This document shows positions 60,736 to 64,000 of a stretch of DNA of 64,000 nt, piece after piece. The stretch spans positions 62,001 to 126,000 of the forward strand of contig JAQAZG010000007.1 of assembly GCA_027864655.1 (NCBI GenBank), in the 5' to 3' direction. This stretch comes from Oleispirillum naphthae. Its GTDB lineage: Bacteria; Pseudomonadota; Alphaproteobacteria; Rhodospirillales; Rhodospirillaceae. Below the pieces are notes generated by a model, which did not search any database, had not been told where the DNA came from, and saw only the letters and a list, made by a program, of their open reading frames with translations. Within the stretch, counting starts at the first letter, position 1. Each line of letters opens with the position of its first letter. A program made the translations under genes and the position numbers.

Positions 60736-60764
60736 TGTATAACGCCGCAGCCCCCCCTCGTAAA
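60736..60764 (-). promoter_or_regulatory. Candidate promoter for the decarboxylase gene
   Basis: Minus strand TTTACG, 17-bp spacer, TATACA. Ideal spacing but weak boxes. It would start a leader of about 360 nt. Confidence 0.35.
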
Positions 60765-60811
60765 GTAAAAAAGCAAATAAAAAATGCGGCCCGGATATGT
60801 CCGGGCCGCAT
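60765..60811 (-). terminator. Intrinsic terminator after thiG
   Basis: ATGCGGCCCGGA, loop TATG, TCCGGGCCGCAT (60784-60811): a perfect 12-bp stem followed on the minus strand by TTTTTATTTGCTTTTTT, 28 bp past the thiG stop. Confidence 0.92.
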
Positions 60812-60838
60812 GGCTTTTCGCCTTGTTTCTCAAGGGGC

Positions 60839-61612
60839 TCAGATCAGGCCCGCGAGAGGCGAGGACGGATCGGCATAGAGTTTCTTCGGCATCCGCCCCG
60901 CGAGGTAGGCAAGACGCCCCGCTTCCACCGCAAGGCGCATGGCGTGCGCCATTTTGATCGGGTCCTTGGCCGCGGCGATGGCGGTGTTCATCAGTACGCC
61001 GTCGCAGCCGAGTTCCATCGCCTCCGCCGCGTCGGAGGCGGTGCCGACGCCCGCGTCCACCAGCACCGGCACCTTCGCCTCCTCGACGATGAGGCGGATG
61101 TTGACCGGGTTCTGGATGCCGAGTCCGGACCCGATCGGCGCGGCGAGCGGCATCACCGCGGCGCAGCCCATCTCCTCCAGGCGCTTCGCATAGATCGGGT
61201 CGTCGCTGCAGTAGACCATCACCTGGAAACCCTCCTTGAGCAGGATTTCCGCAGCCTGCACCGTCTCCACCATGTTGGGGTAGAGGGTCTTCTGGTCGCC
61301 CAGAACCTCGAGCTTCACCAGGTCCCAGCCGCCCGCCTCGCGCGCCAGGCGCAGGGTGCGCACCGCATCCTCGGCGGTGAAGCAGCCCGCGGTGTTGGGC
61401 AGGTAGGTGTAGGTCTTGGGATCGACGTAATCCATCAGCATCGGCTGCTTCGGATCGCTGATGTTGACCCGGCGCACCGCGACGGTGACGATCTCCGCCC
61501 CGGAGGCCGCAAGCGCCGCCGCGGTCTCCGGAAAATCCTTGTACTTGCCGGTGCCGACCAGCAGCCGGGACGAAAAGGTGCGTCCCGCAATCACCAACCG
61601 ATCTTCAGTCAC
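60839..61612 (-). CDS. thiG: Thiazole synthase
   Basis: Forms the thiazole phosphate of thiamine from deoxyxylulose phosphate, dehydroglycine and ThiS-carried sulfur. 257 residues. The Schiff-base lysine is in [10 protein letters not shown], followed by [27 protein letters not shown] and [17 protein letters not shown] are family blocks. The GTG at 61612 has GGAGGAG upstream and lies inside the end of thiS (8-bp overlap). Confidence 0.97.
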   Translation of the reverse strand: MTEDRLVIAGRTFSSRLLVGTGKYKDFPETAAALAASGAEIVTVAVRRVNISDPKQPMLMDYVDPKTYTYLPNTAGCFTAEDAVRTLRLAREAGGWDLVKLEVLGDQKTLYPNMVETVQAAEILLKEGFQVMVYCSDDPIYAKRLEEMGCAAVMPLAAPIGSGLGIQNPVNIRLIVEEAKVPVLVDAGVGTASDAAEAMELGCDGVLMNTAIAAAKDPIKMAHAMRLAVEAGRLAYLAGRMPKKLYADPSSPLAGLI

Positions 61613-61829
61613 TTTCTCTCCTCCCGCGGCCGCCGCCGCCGATAAAATGCACGATCTCGAAACGGTCGCCGTCCTCGACCGGCGTCGTCTCATAGGCCGA
61701 CTTCGGCACGATTTCGAGATTCCGTTCCACCGCGACCTTGCGCGCCGCGATGTCGAGTTCCCGCAACAGCCCAGCAACCGACAGCCCTTCGGGCACGGCC
61801 TGAAGCTCGCCGTTCAAGGTGATCTGCAT
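61605..61829 (-). CDS. thiS: Sulfur carrier protein ThiS with C-terminal tail
   Basis: 74-residue ubiquitin-like carrier. [15 protein letters not shown] and [14 protein letters not shown] are ThiS-like. In the family the chain ends at Gly-Gly, where sulfur is attached as thiocarboxylate. Here the glycines (64-67, HFIGGGG) are followed by RGRRESD before the stop. Activation would need removal of this tail or a different mechanism. The overlap with thiG places the tail over the thiG ribosome site. Confidence 0.88.
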   Translation of the reverse strand: MQITLNGELQAVPEGLSVAGLLRELDIAARKVAVERNLEIVPKSAYETTPVEDGDRFEIVHFIGGGGRGRRESD

Positions 61830-61927
61830 CGCGTCTCCGGTGTTGCTTTTCGATTTGAAGATGCCAGAGTATGGGACCGAGCGGCCTCGGATGCAACCGA
61901 ACCGCGCCAACCTGGGAGGACGGCCCC

Positions 61928-62359
61928 GTGCCCGGCAAACGCATTCTCGTCCTGAACGGCCCCAACCTCAACATGCTGGGCGTACGCGAACCCGCCGTCT
62001 ATGGCCGCGACACCCTGGCCGACATCGAGACCGCCTGCCGCAAGGCCGCGGTGGCGCGCGGCTGGAGCCTGGAATTCCGCCAGTCCAACCACGAGGGCGA
62101 TCTGGTCGGCTGGATTCAGGAGGCGCGCGCCGAGGCCGACGCGCTGGTGATCAATCCCGCCGCCTTCACCCACACCTCGGTGGCGATTCTCGACGCGCTG
62201 CTGCTCCTCGACATTCCGGTGATCGAGGTGCACCTCTCCAACATCCATAAGCGCGAGGAATTCCGCCACCACTCCTACGTCTCGCGCGCCGCCGCCGGCG
62301 TCATCGCCGGCTTCGGCGCGAAGGGCTACCTGCTGGCGCTCGCCGCGCTGGAGGACTAG
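61928..62359 (+). CDS. aroQ: Type II 3-dehydroquinate dehydratase
   Basis: Third step of the shikimate pathway. 143 residues, dodecameric type II enzyme. The active-site loop [18 protein letters not shown] with Tyr25, [12 protein letters not shown], and [18 protein letters not shown] are all present. I use the GTG at 61928 (GGGAGGAC upstream), since the in-frame ATG at 61871 adds unrelated residues. It is divergent from thiS. Confidence 0.95.
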   Translation: MPGKRILVLNGPNLNMLGVREPAVYGRDTLADIETACRKAAVARGWSLEFRQSNHEGDLVGWIQEARAEADALVINPAAFTHTSVAILDALLLLDIPVIEVHLSNIHKREEFRHHSYVSRAAAGVIAGFGAKGYLLALAALED

Positions 62360-62363
62360 AGAG

Positions 62364-62473
62364 CAAAAACGTTACCTTTTGCGGCAACCGGCGCATGCTT
62401 ATGGCGCTTCGCGCAAAAACCAAGTCATGGGGGGCGTGGGGGGACCGAGTCCCCCCGCGAAGTTTTCATTTTC
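62364..62473. repeat. Mosaic intergenic repeat, copy E
   Basis: CAAAAACGTTACC, then the core CTTATGGCGC...CAAAAACCAA (62398-62423, identical to copy D over 26 bases), then GGGGGGACCGAGTCCCCCC hairpin and GCGAAGTTTTCATTTTCC. The shortest copy; it fills most of the aroQ-aat gap. Confidence 0.75.
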
Positions 62474-62486
62474 CGGGGAACCCGCG

Positions 62487-63143
62487 ATGTACCCGCTGAC
62501 GCCGGAAATGCTGCTTTCCGCCTATTGCCAGGGAGCGTTCCCCATGGGGCGCGACCGCGACGATCCGGACCTCGTCTGGCTGTCGCCGGAGATGCGCGGC
62601 ATCCTGCCGCTTTCCGGGCTGCACGTTTCCCGCTCGCTGAAAAAGACCCTGCGCAAAGCGCCGTTCGACGTCACCGCCGACACCGACTTTCCCGGCGTCG
62701 TCGCCGCCTGTGCCGCGCCCGCGCCGGGGCGGGAGGACACCTGGATCACCCCGCGCATCGCCGATCTCTACACCCGCCTGCACGCAATGGGCTTCGCCCA
62801 CGCCATCGAGTGCCGCAGCGGGGGGGAACTGGCGGGCGGTCTCTACGGCATTTCCATCGGCGCGGCCTTCTTCGGCGAAAGCATGTTCTCGCGCCGCACC
62901 GACGCCTCGAAGATCGCCCTGGTGCATCTCGTGGCGCGGCTGCGCGCCGGGGGATACACGCTTCTGGACACCCAGTTCATCACGCCGCACCTCGCCACCC
63001 TCGGCGCGGTGGAAATCCCCCGCCCGCTCTACCTGCGCCGCCTCGCGCTCGCCATTCGCGGCGAGGCGGATTTCCACCCGCCGCCGCACAGGATCGCCGC
63101 GGAACTGGCGCTCTTGCGCGGCGCGGCGGACCGGCCGGGGTAG
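62487..63143 (+). CDS. aat: Leucyl/phenylalanyl-tRNA-protein transferase
   Basis: Adds Leu or Phe from tRNA to proteins with N-terminal Arg/Lys, marking them for ClpAP (N-degron pathway). 218 residues. MYPLTPEMLLSAYCQGAFPMG at the N-terminus, DTWITPRI, and FGESMFSRRTDASKIALVHL are family signatures. I start at the ATG at 62487; the frame is open upstream through the repeat element. Confidence 0.96.
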   Translation: MYPLTPEMLLSAYCQGAFPMGRDRDDPDLVWLSPEMRGILPLSGLHVSRSLKKTLRKAPFDVTADTDFPGVVAACAAPAPGREDTWITPRIADLYTRLHAMGFAHAIECRSGGELAGGLYGISIGAAFFGESMFSRRTDASKIALVHLVARLRAGGYTLLDTQFITPHLATLGAVEIPRPLYLRRLALAIRGEADFHPPPHRIAAELALLRGAADRPG

Positions 63144-63199
63144 AACCGGGAGGGAAAGAGGGCCGGATGCCGGAGGAATGGGGGAGAATCCGGCACCCG

Positions 63200-63269
63200 G
63201 GCTCGGCACCGGCGGGGGGAGACGCCCGGTGCCGTCGGGCGCCGGCGGAGGGGAAACCGCCGGCGCCCG
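63200..63269. terminator. Hairpin pair between aat and TRAP permease
   Basis: GGCACCGG/CCGGTGCC and a perfect 13-bp stem CGGGCGCCGGCGG/CCGCCGGCGCCCG with loop AGGGGAAA (63236-63269). No T-run; likely stops the two converging transcripts. Confidence 0.6.
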
Positions 63270-63284
63270 GTTGCAAAAGCCGGG

Positions 63285-64000
63285 CTAGTGCCCGAAGCCC
63301 ATGGAACTCGGCAGCCAGAGGGCCAGCTGCGGCACCGCCACGACGAACGCGAACCCCAGCACCAGCACCAGGATGAACGGCGTCACGCCGCGGATGACGT
63401 CGGTCAGGGTGGCGCCGGAGACGCCCTGCACGGTGAACAGGTTGAGACCGACCGGCGGGGTGATCAGCGCCAGCTCCATCAGGATCACCAGGGCGATGGC
63501 GAACCACAGGCCGTTGAACCCCAGGGAGACGATCAGCGGGTAGACGATCGGCAGGGTGATGAGGAGAATCGACACCACCTCCAGGAACATGCCGAGGAAG
63601 ACGTAGATCACCACCAGACCGGCGAAGACCGTCCAGGGGCCGAGCCCGGCGTCGGCCACCGCCTCCTGCAGCGCCTGCGGGATTTGCAGGACCGTGGTGA
63701 TGATGCCGAGCAGCATGGCGCCGACGATGATCATCATGATCATGCCGCTGGTCTGCACGCCTTCGGCCAGGATGCGCGGCAGGTCGCTCCACTTGACGGT
63801 GCCGCGCACCAGGGAGACCGCCAGGGCGTAGAGCACCACCACCGCCGCCGCCTCGGTGGGGGTGAAGATGCCGCTGTAGATGCCCGTCAGCACGATCACC
63901 GGGGCCATGATCCCCCAGAATGCGGTCTTGCTGACCGCGATCCGGGTGGGCCAGTCGGTGCGTTCCTCGCGCCGCCCGCCGCAGGCGACGACCGCGTAGA
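63285..64000 (-). CDS. dctM: TRAP transporter large permease, 5'-truncated by window edge
   Basis: C-terminal 238 residues of a second DctM. The frame is open to the window end (…WPTRIAVSKTAFWGIMAPV), so the internal ATG at 63908 is not the start. Visible hallmarks are GIYSGIFTPTEAAAVVVLYA and ALITPPVGLNLFTVQGVSGA, with about six hydrophobic segments. It is a different protein from the DctM at 8.3-9.6 kb. Its dctQ and dctP partners should lie beyond the window edge. Confidence 0.93.
   Translation of the reverse strand, partial: YAVVACGGRREERTDWPTRIAVSKTAFWGIMAPVIVLTGIYSGIFTPTEAAAVVVLYALAVSLVRGTVKWSDLPRILAEGVQTSGMIMMIIVGAMLLGIITTVLQIPQALQEAVADAGLGPWTVFAGLVVIYVFLGMFLEVVSILLITLPIVYPLIVSLGFNGLWFAIALVILMELALITPPVGLNLFTVQGVSGATLTDVIRGVTPFILVLVLGFAFVVAVPQLALWLPSSMGFGH

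Noticed and set aside
17687-62473. CRISPR array as explanation of the dispersed repeats
   Set aside because: Copies are tens of kilobases apart, unequal in length, rearranged internally and lack regular spacers or cas genes.

Overview
The window is chromosomal DNA from a high-GC alphaproteobacterium, most likely of the Rhodospirillales. This is inferred from base composition, the conserved order rne / amiC-mrcA-prfB, gatCAB, TRAP transporters, a sigma-54-type promoter before a hook gene, and an alphaproteobacterial-style leader before ornithine decarboxylase. It reads as housekeeping and metabolic sequence. I see no phage, insertion sequence, CRISPR array, secretion or toxin system. The less ordinary content is in RNA leaders, dispersed repeats and a few altered proteins.

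Region by region. 1-1.3 kb: end of pyruvate kinase and ribosomal protein L36. 1.3-6.3 kb (minus): a permease, a secreted dienelactone-hydrolase-like protein, a secreted acid phosphatase, a sensorless histidine kinase and a methyltransferase. 6.3-11.3 kb (minus): a complete TRAP transporter (dctP-dctQ-dctM) and ilvD. 11.6-14.6 kb: a LysE exporter, BioY, the bfd/bfr iron-storage pair, tRNA-Met and dtd. 14.7-17.7 kb: msrB-dipZ-msrA, an exported methionine-sulfoxide repair operon. 17.9-20.6 kb (minus): cysE-iscR-fdx-mnmA, an ISC-type locus lacking its scaffold genes. 20.8-30.7 kb: alpha/beta hydrolase, anmK, tyrS, bcp-glnE and a large AsmA-like envelope protein.

30.7-39 kb: prfB with its programmed frameshift, mrcA and amiC on one strand, rne with a long leader on the other. 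39-42.7 kb: SMR transporter, lipocalin, two small lipoproteins, and sdaA behind a tandem glycine riboswitch. 43-46.8 kb: gatCAB (tRNA transamidation) and ruvX. 47-54.7 kb: a fused nucleoside-recognition membrane protein, a polar amino acid ABC transporter with an FAD amine oxidase, an aminotransferase and a divergent gamma-glutamyltransferase. 54.7-57 kb: a BepA-like protease and a DsbA-like oxidoreductase. 57-60.4 kb: a five-EF-hand protein, flgE behind a sigma-54 site, and ornithine/lysine decarboxylase with a structured leader. 60.8-63.1 kb: thiS-thiG, aroQ, aat. The window ends inside a second TRAP permease.

Five intergenic gaps carry related mosaic elements of about 110-190 bp with terminal AAAAACC/GGTTTTT, GC-rich hairpins and a shared core of about 26 bp. 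This family is the least explained structure in the window. Coordinates of hairpins and promoters were read by eye and may be off by a base or two.
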